Shown: positions 1-6,599 of the stretch, one piece after another
How positions within the stretch are numbered: position 1 is the first letter of the stretch
How the letters are laid out: every line of letters begins with the position of its first letter
Source of the DNA: Actinomycetes bacterium
Lineage (GTDB): Bacteria; Actinomycetota; Acidimicrobiia; Acidimicrobiales; Acidimicrobiaceae
DNA length: 7,111 nt
Assembly: GCA_021833085.1 (NCBI GenBank)
Contig: JAKBGL010000061.1
Span: 1-7,111 of the forward strand
Direction of reading: 5' to 3'
Translations under genes and position numbers: made by a program
The notes under the pieces: model-generated
Seen by the model: the letters and a program-made list of their open reading frames with translations, nothing else
Told to the model about the DNA's origin: nothing
Database searches by the model: none

Positions 1-1
1 T

Positions 2-216
2 AGTGCCCAGAACCGGGCCTTGTCTGAGGCATCTCAGATCAGCAAGCCGAAGCTAGCAAACTCATCCACCAGTACTCATTTATCAGTACCAGACCAGTCG
101 GTTGCGGTGGCGTGATGGAAGCGATGCCAGGTAACTCCAACCAAACGGCGAGGCCAGAAGCCCCGTCCGTGAGGGCGGGGAGGTTCACACCTTGCACGAC
201 CGATCCAACCGTATAA
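2..216 (+). pseudogene. possible decayed 3' end of a tnpB gene
   Basis: This stretch may be the broken tail of a TnpB nuclease gene; no intact domain can be read. One frame is open from the left edge to a TGA at 113-115 and contains QNRALS followed later by LANSSTSTH. These resemble the zinc-finger and post-zinc-finger parts of TnpB, but the expected cysteines and the RDxNAAxN motif between them are absent, as if deleted. A second frame is open from 28 to a TAA at 214-216. It carries the tail TARPEAPSVRAGRFTP, which reads through the hairpin at 161-180 just as real tnpB tails often overlap their omega RNA. The main support is that adjacent RNA-end signature. The resemblance is from memory, the frame is broken, and the rest of the gene would lie left of the window. 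A chance similarity remains possible. Confidence 0.33.
157..188 (+). ncRNA. putative omega RNA 3' end / right end of a TnpB-bearing insertion sequence (partial)
   Basis: GAAG (157-160) is followed by a stem CCCCGTCC (161-168), a GTGA loop (169-172), GGGCGGGG (173-180) and AGGTTCAC (181-188). The stem pairs over eight positions with one G-U pair. The order GAAG, GC-rich hairpin, then GGTTCAC or GGTTGAC is the recurring 3' end of the scaffold of TnpB-associated omega RNAs in IS200/IS605-type elements. In those RNAs the sequence just after this point, taken from the flanking DNA, acts as the guide; here it would begin near position 189. The 5' extent of the RNA lies in the degraded region or off the window. 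With no intact tnpB visible, this is most likely an element scar. Transcription is not shown. Confidence 0.55.
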
Positions 217-290
217 CCAGCCCAAGGTAACATATTGCATACCGCCTAGCAGTGCAAACTTTTGTAAAGGCGAGTACTTCGTATATGAAT

Positions 291-2690
291 TCAACCGTGA
301 CTCTTATTCTTGGTCTTATTTGCGTTCAAAGACTCAGCACCGAATATGGCATTATTTTTCATACGGAAACGTTCGCTTTCCTGCGAATCTTTACGTAAGA
401 GTGATCCTCCTCTAACGATGAGAGCATCTATGGCTTGTGCATCTACAGGTCTAGCAAAGTAGAAGCCCTGCCCATACGTACATCCAAGAGCTAGAAGTGA
501 TTCGACCTGTTGTTGCTCTTCTATCCCCTCGGCAACTACCTTGAGATCGAGTTCTTGACCGAGTTTTAAAATTGTCTTTAGGGTGGCTGGTGCTTCATCT
601 TTTAGAAGATGGTCTGTGAAAGACTTGTCGATCTTTAACGCATCGACCGGTAAGTTCTCAAGATAGCTCAACGATGAGTATCCCGTACCGAAGTCATCTA
701 TTGCGACTTTTACCCCGAGGTTTCGCAGTAGGTGAAGCTTCTCCTTTACCACGTCCACCTGGGACATGACGTGGGTCTCTGTGAGTTCAAGTGTCAATTG
801 AGAAGGATTGATTCCAGTCTCATTGATCACACCTTCGATCTGACTTACAAGTGAAGGTTCCAAGAGTTCGTGCATCGAGAGATTGATGTTCAACGTCATC
901 GATCTCTTTCCAAGGACTCTATTCCAAAGCGCGAGCTGACGGCAGGCCGAGATCTGAACAAAGCGTCCTAACTCAACTATGAGGCCACTTTCCTCCGCGA
1001 TAGGAATGAATATTACTGGAGACACAAGTCCTCGTTCAGGATGATTCCACCGAACGAGGGCCTCAACGCCTTCAAGTTTTGCCTCTTTGAGATCGACTAC
1101 GGGTTGATATAGTACGACTAGTTGGTTCTCCTTAACAACTTGTCGCAACTCCGTTCTGAGTGTGATCTTGTCAAGGATCTCCTTTTGCATCTTGAAGTCA
1201 AAGGACGCGAAACGATATCGGTCTTGCTGCTTTGCGCTGTACATTGCAATATCCGCTTGCTTGAGGAGCTCCTCTGGATGAATATTAGGTTTTGACGAGG
1301 CCTGCCCCACGCTTGCAGTTATATAGGTAACTCCTGTGGACAACTCGTAGTGGCCACTTAGCTCATCTATTATTTTAAACGCAATTGACTTTGCGTCAGA
1401 TGCATTATATTCTATCTCTAGCAATACCCCGAACTCGGCCCCCCTGAGGCGGGCTACAGTCTCCCCGCTCGGAACGGTCTTGACTAACCTTTGAGCGACC
1501 TTACGTAACAGTTCATCACCGGCCGCGTGGCCCATGGTATCGTTCACAACCTTGAAGTCGTCAAGATCGATGCAGAGGACTGCGATCGTTGCTTGATCTT
1601 TTGTACTTTGTCTTAGGGCGCTAGACAACCTTTCGCTAAAAAGTACTCGATTGGGAAGATCTGTCAATGAATCATAGAAGGCGGAGTGCGCGAGCTGGAG
1701 TTCGAGCTGATGACGGTCACTAACATCTCGAGCATTCAGTACAATAGCGCCAACGACTGGATCGGAGATGAGGTTTCTAGCCAACGACTCCATAGATCGG
1801 TAGGTTCCATCGATATGGTGCCACTTTGTTGTCAATGTGGTAGATCCCTCTTTTGTGCACGCACTTAGTTCTGCCATTAGTAGCAGCTGATCGTCTCGCA
1901 CGACAACATCTACAAACTTCTGACCAAGCCACATCTCTACTGGCCAACCTAACGTACGCTCCCAAGATGGAGTTAAGTAGACGATGTTCATCTCGGAGTT
2001 TAAAACAACTATGACGTCAGATAAATTTTCAATTAACGATGCAAAACGTGCCTGAGCATGTTCTCGCTCTCGCTCTGCGGTCAGTTCGGATTCTAGCTTT
2101 ACGCTCGAGAACTTCCTGAAAAGTAGAGTCGTCATTAACGCGGCAAAAACCATCATCGCAAGCGTCTCAATGTCAGCGACCAAAGATGTGTCTTTTGCGA
2201 TCTGTTGCTGCTGACGGGCTGTCATGGCAGTTTTTGACTCAAGTTCACGATATTGATTGGATAGTGGACCAAGAGCCCACTTGGTTGCTTGTACTAAGTT
2301 ACCACTTCTAACTAGGCTCACTCCTACAAATACCATCGACTCATAGTTCTTCAAGAACGTGGTGCTTGCATTAGTAACTAACTGGGGCGATTGCTCCTCA
2401 ACGGAAACTTCGTCGTGAAGGAGTTTGGTTTTAGCCGCGGTAATTGCTAATAGGACAGAGCGGTTGAAAGACTTAGACTCGATGAGCGCCACGAGCGAAA
2501 CCATTTGATCTCCACCGAGACGGGACAAATTAGCAAGTGATGCTACTGTTTCTTGAGAACTCTCTACCTGTCCAAAAAGGGACACTACGCTTATAGCCAT
2601 TCCTAATGCGATCGCGGCAACAACCAGTAGGGAGACTAACCATCTAGTAGTTGACTTCAGTTTTAGAAACTGAGCCCTTGCTATGTCCAT
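291..2690 (-). CDS. membrane PAS-GGDEF-EAL protein, probable c-di-GMP phosphodiesterase with a degenerate GGDEF domain
   Basis: This protein of 799 residues probably hydrolyses the second messenger c-di-GMP at the inner face of the membrane. A membrane helix (about 17-40) and a second one (about 173-192) bracket a roughly 130-residue extracytoplasmic region. A PAS domain (about 213-325), a GGDEF domain (about 333-490) and an EAL domain (about 510-760) follow. The GGDEF signature reads RGAEF (416-420), losing the first Gly and the metal-binding acidic residue, and no RxxD inhibitory site precedes it. DLDDFK and the ND..GH..GD segment remain, so GTP may still bind. The EAL domain keeps the expected catalytic set: E543 (EAL), N603, E635, D665 and D666 (DDFGTGYSSL), K686, E721 and Q741. 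The ATG start has no clear Shine-Dalgarno sequence, and no other start codon lies between it and the upstream in-frame stop. It follows the hydrolase gene on the same strand after 110 bases. Confidence 0.93.
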   Translation of the reverse strand: MDIARAQFLKLKSTTRWLVSLLVVAAIALGMAISVVSLFGQVESSQETVASLANLSRLGGDQMVSLVALIESKSFNRSVLLAITAAKTKLLHDEVSVEEQSPQLVTNASTTFLKNYESMVFVGVSLVRSGNLVQATKWALGPLSNQYRELESKTAMTARQQQQIAKDTSLVADIETLAMMVFAALMTTLLFRKFSSVKLESELTAEREREHAQARFASLIENLSDVIVVLNSEMNIVYLTPSWERTLGWPVEMWLGQKFVDVVVRDDQLLLMAELSACTKEGSTTLTTKWHHIDGTYRSMESLARNLISDPVVGAIVLNARDVSDRHQLELQLAHSAFYDSLTDLPNRVLFSERLSSALRQSTKDQATIAVLCIDLDDFKVVNDTMGHAAGDELLRKVAQRLVKTVPSGETVARLRGAEFGVLLEIEYNASDAKSIAFKIIDELSGHYELSTGVTYITASVGQASSKPNIHPEELLKQADIAMYSAKQQDRYRFASFDFKMQKEILDKITLRTELRQVVKENQLVVLYQPVVDLKEAKLEGVEALVRWNHPERGLVSPVIFIPIAEESGLIVELGRFVQISACRQLALWNRVLGKRSMTLNINLSMHELLEPSLVSQIEGVINETGINPSQLTLELTETHVMSQVDVVKEKLHLLRNLGVKVAIDDFGTGYSSLSYLENLPVDALKIDKSFTDHLLKDEAPATLKTILKLGQELDLKVVAEGIEEQQQVESLLALGCTYGQGFYFARPVDAQAIDALIVRGGSLLRKDSQESERFRMKNNAIFGAESLNANKTKNKSHG

Positions 2691-2800
2691 AAATTTGTAT
2701 CGGACATGGGGATAAAAACCTAAGCAGTGGCCCGCTTCAAGAAGTTTTGGTCAAGCTGATTAGAGAATAAAGCGTGTGATTCATGGGTGTACTTTTGAAA

Positions 2801-3538
2801 CTAGATACTATGTTCTTCTAAGTCAAAAGCGTGCTCTACATTTGTAGCTCCAAGTTCCCGTGCTCGGGCCAATGCTACAAATGGAGAGTTTGGATATGCT
2901 ACATGAGTCAGCAGAAGCTTATCTACTTGACTTTTTTTTGCAAGCGCTACGCAAGCAGATACCGTCATGTGTAGATCTGGAGGGTACGCCTCGTTCTCGT
3001 CAATCCAAGTGGACTCGCAAAGAAGTAGATTTACTTTGTCGCTGAGGATTTCAAGCGATTCACAAGGGCCAGTATCGGCTGAATATGCGACACTTTTGTC
3101 ATCTGCCGTCAACTTCAGTCCGTAGGTCTGAACCGGATGAGCCATGAGTTCAGCGATAGCCTCAAAAGGCCCTATCTTAAAGTATGAGGATGGTTCAACG
3201 ATGTTTACGTTGACGATATCTTCTAAGTCACCACCCAAGAGTCCTTTTATCGCCGACGCGGTATCAGATCCAGTATAAAGTTCAAGTTTTCGTGCTGGAG
3301 TGCAGGCAAACTTGCGATAATGGTATATCCCAACAAAGTCAGCTATGTGATCGATATGAGAATGAGATAGAAAGACGCCATCAAGATGCCCAGGGGTTGT
3401 AAAGTTGTAAAGATTGCTCATCGAGCCGTTCCCTGCGTCTATAAGCAGCTGATATCCGTCGTGCTGCAGGAGATATGAAGAGCAAGCCGACGCTGGTGCT
3501 GGATAGCTGCCAGCACTTCCTATGACCGCAAGACGCAC
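2801..3538 (-). CDS. metallo-beta-lactamase-fold hydrolase, RNase Z-like / Rv1339-like (possible cyclic nucleotide phosphodiesterase)
   Basis: This 245-residue protein is a cytoplasmic metallo-beta-lactamase-fold enzyme with a full set of dinuclear metal ligands: H59-x-H61-x-D63-H64 (SHSHIDH), H134, D155 (SADTG) and H212 (LLTH). The segment DLHMT (188-192), with H190 shortly before the last ligand, is typical of the RNase Z-like branch. The family includes tRNA 3' processing enzymes and the actinobacterial Rv1339-type proteins, for which cAMP phosphodiesterase activity has been reported. The long exosite arm of true RNase Z is not evident, so a small-molecule phosphodiesterase role is the preferred inference; the substrate is not settled by sequence. 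The start is GTG, supported by GAGG eight bases upstream, and the N-terminus MRLAVIGSAGSYPAP begins exactly where the family normally does. The upstream region is divergent from the gene at 3678, and the phosphodiesterase gene lies downstream on the same strand. Confidence 0.88.
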   Translation of the reverse strand: MRLAVIGSAGSYPAPASACSSYLLQHDGYQLLIDAGNGSMSNLYNFTTPGHLDGVFLSHSHIDHIADFVGIYHYRKFACTPARKLELYTGSDTASAIKGLLGGDLEDIVNVNIVEPSSYFKIGPFEAIAELMAHPVQTYGLKLTADDKSVAYSADTGPCESLEILSDKVNLLLCESTWIDENEAYPPDLHMTVSACVALAKKSQVDKLLLTHVAYPNSPFVALARARELGATNVEHAFDLEEHSI

Positions 3539-3677
3539 TTAACGAACCTCATCTCTTCTACTGATTAAAAACTACTACATGCTGCTGTAAATACTAAATA
3601 GTCAGTAGATAACATCTATCATCTAAGCGCTGAGAAAGTGTATTCTATAGTTATGGCGCTTGGTTCTAAGGAATAAC
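3539..3677. promoter_or_regulatory. divergent intergenic control region
   Basis: This AT-rich gap separates the start of the hydrolase gene (- strand) from the start of the unknown membrane protein gene (+ strand), so it must hold the promoters for both directions unless transcription reads in from elsewhere. For the + direction, TATAGT at 3646-3651 is one base from the -10 consensus and would place a start about 20 bases before the ATG, but no good -35 hexamer lies 16-18 bases upstream. For the - direction several AT-rich -10-like hexamers occur, none convincing. A small inverted repeat lies near the middle. The location is sound; the exact promoter elements are uncertain. Confidence 0.5.
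3606..3618. repeat. short inverted repeat, possible operator
   Basis: TAGAT (3606-3610) and ATCTA (3614-3618) are perfect inverted 5-base arms around AAC. A further ATCTA follows at 3621-3625, so the half-site appears twice in the same orientation. It sits centrally in the divergent intergenic region, where a shared regulator could act. The arms are short and AT-rich, so chance is quite possible. Confidence 0.22.
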
Positions 3678-4151
3678 ATGAACTTACTGGTTTTCCCACT
3701 GTTTCTTAGTTTTATCGGGTTAGCAGCTGTTTTATTGGTTCTTTCGAGGCATGGGGCTTTTATGGAACGATACCGCTCTCAAAGAGCTCAAGCTGGTGCC
3801 GTTGAGGTTGCTAAGTTAGCCGCTAAGCGGGTTCAAGACTTTCCAAGGATAGTACTAATAGCGGTCGTTCGGCACGAAGAGACTCTATTGTTGGGTTACA
3901 AGAAAGCCGAAGGGTCTCTTGGGGTGAGAGATGACACTGCTAAGTTCATAGACAGACCAGAGTTAGGAGAGACAATGATAGCTTGGCTGCCTCGCGAGGA
4001 TGAGCTTCTCGCCTCGACTTTGGATAACTGGTGTTCGACTCGCGCCGAGTTATACATGAAGATTGATACACAAAGTCGTGTTGTGCGACTCTCAAACATG
4101 GATCTTGAGTCAACGGTAGAGTTGACACTTACTCCAACATCTAGTCGCTGA
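3678..4151 (+). CDS. single-pass membrane protein of unknown function, upstream of ccdA
   Basis: I do not recognise this protein. From the ATG at 3678 it has 157 residues. A hydrophobic helix (about 2-22, NLLVFPLFLSFIGLAAVLLV) is followed by a basic stretch (R24, R31, R34, R36), which suggests an N-out anchor with a cytoplasmic domain. Next come an Ala/Lys-rich helix (about 37-52) and a mixed alpha/beta domain (about 55-155) with a strand-like segment RIVLIAVV and an acidic loop. There is one cysteine, C119 in DNWCST. ATG 3678 is chosen because AAGGA (3668-3672) lies five bases before it; an in-frame TTG at 3660 would add six residues but lacks a comparable site. The ccdA start follows after 66 bases on the same strand with no visible terminator, so the two are probably co-transcribed. 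A role alongside CcdA in thiol redox or protein maturation is only a guess from position. Confidence 0.8.
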   Translation: MNLLVFPLFLSFIGLAAVLLVLSRHGAFMERYRSQRAQAGAVEVAKLAAKRVQDFPRIVLIAVVRHEETLLLGYKKAEGSLGVRDDTAKFIDRPELGETMIAWLPREDELLASTLDNWCSTRAELYMKIDTQSRVVRLSNMDLESTVELTLTPTSSR

Positions 4152-4217
4152 GGCGCTCCTAAGTCAGGTACGCCAGTTGCGAAGAGATTTTTTATTACTC
4201 TGGGTATATTGAAGTAT

Positions 4218-4970
4218 ATGGTTCCTGGACTTGAGTATGTGGCGGCTTTTGGAGGGGGCATAGTCTCGTTCCTGTCACCATGTGTTCTTCCTCTGGTTCC
4301 AGCGTATCTCTCTGTAGTTAGCGGTGTCGAGACTAAAGAGATAGTCTCGAGTTCTGCTCAGAACATGAAGAGGATTGCGATTTCAACGTCTCTATTCGTA
4401 CTTGGATTTGGCTCGGTTTTCACGGTCTTAGGTTTAACGGTTAGCGCACTTGGTGCATCAGTAAATGCTTATAAACCACTCTTAGTTAGGGCATCTGGAG
4501 TCGTGCTTTTGGTGATGGCCGCATTCCTGGTGGCTTCTGTATATTTGAAGTTACCTTGGCTCTATCAGGAGAAGCGGTTTCATCCACAGCTATCTAAGTT
4601 CGGCTTGTTGGCATCCCCGATAGCCGGTATGGCCTTCGCATTTGGGTGGACCCCTTGTATCGGACCGATCCTTGCTTCCGTACTTACGGTTGCGGCGACT
4701 GGAGGGAAAGTCACTCAGGGTGCACTGTTGTTAGTCTCTTACTCACTTGGTCTAGGCGTACCGTTTTTGGTAACTGGGCTTGCATTTTCCAAGTTCGTTG
4801 GCGCGTTTACCTTTGTCAAAAGACACTTCACCGTACTCACATCTAGCTCTGCTTTTGTACTAGCGGTATTTGGTGTTCTTTTGAGTATCAACGAGTTTTC
4901 ATGGGTAACAATTCACCTAGAAGGCCTCGCCAACTCCATTGGGCTTGGTGCGCTAAACAAGTTGGGCTAA
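4218..4970 (+). CDS. ccdA: CcdA/DsbD-family transmembrane thiol-disulfide transporter
   Basis: This polytopic inner-membrane protein (250 residues from the chosen ATG) belongs to the family that carries reducing equivalents from cytoplasmic thioredoxin to the outer face of the membrane, for cytochrome c maturation or repair of oxidised thiols. Two conserved cysteine motifs form the redox pair: SPCVLPLVPAYLS with C22 in the first membrane helix, and GWTPCIGP with C147 in the fourth. About six hydrophobic helices are visible, and the length is normal for the short CcdA form without DsbD alpha and gamma domains. An in-frame TTG at 4209 would add three residues; neither start has a strong Shine-Dalgarno sequence. 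ATG is preferred because the usual family N-terminus is short before SFLSPC. No resB, resC or thioredoxin-like gene lies next to it here, so its partner must be elsewhere or be the unknown upstream gene. Confidence 0.92.
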   Translation: MVPGLEYVAAFGGGIVSFLSPCVLPLVPAYLSVVSGVETKEIVSSSAQNMKRIAISTSLFVLGFGSVFTVLGLTVSALGASVNAYKPLLVRASGVVLLVMAAFLVASVYLKLPWLYQEKRFHPQLSKFGLLASPIAGMAFAFGWTPCIGPILASVLTVAATGGKVTQGALLLVSYSLGLGVPFLVTGLAFSKFVGAFTFVKRHFTVLTSSSAFVLAVFGVLLSINEFSWVTIHLEGLANSIGLGALNKLG

Positions 4971-4994
4971 GGGAATTGCTGGGTAAATATGGCT

Positions 4995-6599
4995 TTACGA
5001 CAGAGAGATTAATTCGTAGTACTCATCGTTCATGAAGTCCTCATCCCCCTCAGGCAGAAGAAGGACGCGCTCTGGATCAAGTGCTCGAACCGCTCCAGGG
5101 TCGTGGGTAACAAGAACTACGGCGCCCTTATAGCCCTTTAATGCTCCAAGAACTTGCTCTCGAGATATGGGATCTAAGTTATTGGTCGGTTCGTCAAGCA
5201 GCAAGACGTTGGCCCCTGTGGTAACTAATGCGGCTAATGCAAGTCTTGTCTTTTCTCCACCGGATAGAGTCCCAATCTTTTGGCCCATCATCTCAGCGGT
5301 AAAGAGAAAGCTTCCTAACAAAGATCTGAGGTCCCTGTCTTCCATTGATCCAGGAGCTTTTGATCTCAGATACCGATATACGGTCTCTTCGTGATCCAAG
5401 GTTTCATGCTCCTGAGCGTAGTATCCGATAAGAGCACCATGGCCTAGTGCTATCGTTCCTGTGTCTGGAGCCTCAACTCCAGCGAGAACCTTTAGTAAGG
5501 TTGTTTTTCCGGCGCCGTTTAGTCCGAGGACAACGACTTTTGATCCGCGGTCGATAGCTAGATCAATCCCCATAAATACCTCTAAAGAGCCATAGTTCTT
5601 ACTTAAAAACGTTCCCTGGAGTGGCGTTCTACCGCAGTAAATGGGTTCTGGAAAGCGCATCTTCGCGACCTTGTCCTTGCCCTTCACCTGTTGAATCGAG
5701 CCTTCAATCTTTGAAGCACGGGCATCGAGTACCTTTGCTTTGCGAGCACGTTTCGAGGTAGATCCGCGCATCTTGTCAGCCTGTTGGCTCAACCTATGAA
5801 CTTCCGTCTCAGCTCGTTCTCGTTCTTTTCTTGAACGATCTTCATTTTGCGCCCTGGCCGTTAAATATCTATCATAACCCAATTGATACATCTCTAACTT
5901 AGATGTGTTTGCATTTAGATACGACACCCGATTAACGACATCACGCAGTAACGCTACGTCGTGCGAGATTACGATTAACCCACTTTTGTGCCCACGCAAG
6001 TATCCCTTTAGCCACTGAATTGAGTCGGCGTCTAGATGGTTTGTCGGTTCGTCTAAGAGTAAGGTCGTCGCATTTGAGAAAAGGATTCGAGCGAGCTCGA
6101 CCCTTCGTCGTTGCCCTCCGGATAGGTTTCCTAGCGGTAGTTGAAAAAGTCTTGATGGTATCCCAAGCGATAGACATATAGCCTCTGCCTCTGCCTCTGC
6201 TGAGTATCCACCTAGAGAGGAGAAGCGGTGTTCAAGTTCCCCATAGAGCTTTGTCCCCTGATCAGCCGTGTACTCGTCTTTGCTAGACATCTTTTGAGTT
6301 GCCAGGACTAACTCACGCTTCAACTCCGAAAGACCCCGGCCGGAGAGAACCCGTTCAAAGGTATCTTGTTCTAGGTCAACGGAGCGGGGATCTTGGGGTA
6401 GGTACCCTATCGATCCACTAAAAGCGACCTCTCCTTTTGCGAGTTGGGTCTCCCCAGCGAGGGCCTTTAGTAAAGTGGTCTTACCTGCGCCGTTGCGACC
6501 GACAAGACCCATCCTATCGCCTACGTTTAGTGTGAAGGTGGTCTCCTCCAAGAGAAGCCGCGGGCCAATTCTCAGTTCGACTCCGACTGCTCTTAGCAA
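4995..6599 (-). CDS. ABC-F family ATPase (ribosome-associated, no membrane domain)
   Basis: This 534-residue protein has two ABC ATPase domains in one chain and no membrane helices, as in ABC-F translation factors, which bind the ribosomal E site to relieve stalls or protect against antibiotics. Domain 1 has Walker A GRNGAGKT (34-41), signature LSGGQ (159-163), Walker B LLLDEPTNHLD (180-190) and switch H213. Domain 2 has Walker A GLNGAGKT (359-366), LSGGE (445-449), LLLDEPTNNLD (466-476) and H499, with both catalytic glutamates in place. A basic, charged linker (about 240-315) fits the P-site tRNA interaction motif. There is no long C-terminal extension. It resembles, from memory, the actinobacterial Rv1473-type group; housekeeping versus resistance roles cannot be separated by sequence alone. 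The TTG start is well supported by GGAGG at 6607-6611, seven bases away. It is convergent with ccdA, with 24 bases between the two stop codons. Confidence 0.94.
   Translation of the reverse strand: MLRAVGVELRIGPRLLLEETTFTLNVGDRMGLVGRNGAGKTTLLKALAGETQLAKGEVAFSGSIGYLPQDPRSVDLEQDTFERVLSGRGLSELKRELVLATQKMSSKDEYTADQGTKLYGELEHRFSSLGGYSAEAEAEAICLSLGIPSRLFQLPLGNLSGGQRRRVELARILFSNATTLLLDEPTNHLDADSIQWLKGYLRGHKSGLIVISHDVALLRDVVNRVSYLNANTSKLEMYQLGYDRYLTARAQNEDRSRKERERAETEVHRLSQQADKMRGSTSKRARKAKVLDARASKIEGSIQQVKGKDKVAKMRFPEPIYCGRTPLQGTFLSKNYGSLEVFMGIDLAIDRGSKVVVLGLNGAGKTTLLKVLAGVEAPDTGTIALGHGALIGYYAQEHETLDHEETVYRYLRSKAPGSMEDRDLRSLLGSFLFTAEMMGQKIGTLSGGEKTRLALAALVTTGANVLLLDEPTNNLDPISREQVLGALKGYKGAVVLVTHDPGAVRALDPERVLLLPEGDEDFMNDEYYELISLS

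Noticed and set aside
39..294. Two - strand open frames across the region with the GC-rich hairpin
   Set aside because: They overlap each other and the omega RNA-like hairpin on the opposite strand, give low-complexity Trp/Arg/His-rich products with no domain, and have no convincing start site.
1686..1965. Open frames on both strands inside the PAS-coding part of the EAL gene
   Set aside because: They lie wholly within a strongly supported coding region and encode nothing recognisable.
3653..3676. Seven-codon frame MALGSKE ending one base before the ATG of the unknown membrane protein
   Set aside because: The best promoter hexamer lies immediately upstream, so a transcript would start inside it; it has no ribosome binding site and is short enough to be chance.
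3896..4261. Long - strand open frames opposite the 157-residue gene and the start of ccdA
   Set aside because: They are antisense to a gene with a good ribosome binding site and membrane helix and to the highly conserved CcdA N-terminus.
4971..4994. Possible shared bidirectional terminator between ccdA and the ABC-F gene
   Set aside because: The 24 bases between the stops contain no GC-rich stem or T tract on either strand.
6181..6200. Tandem hexamer GCCTCT (three copies) inside the ABC-F gene, a possible phase-variation tract
   Set aside because: It encodes an in-frame AEAEAEA stretch at a place where related proteins have a similar alternating Ala/Glu segment of the same length, and six-base units cannot shift the frame.
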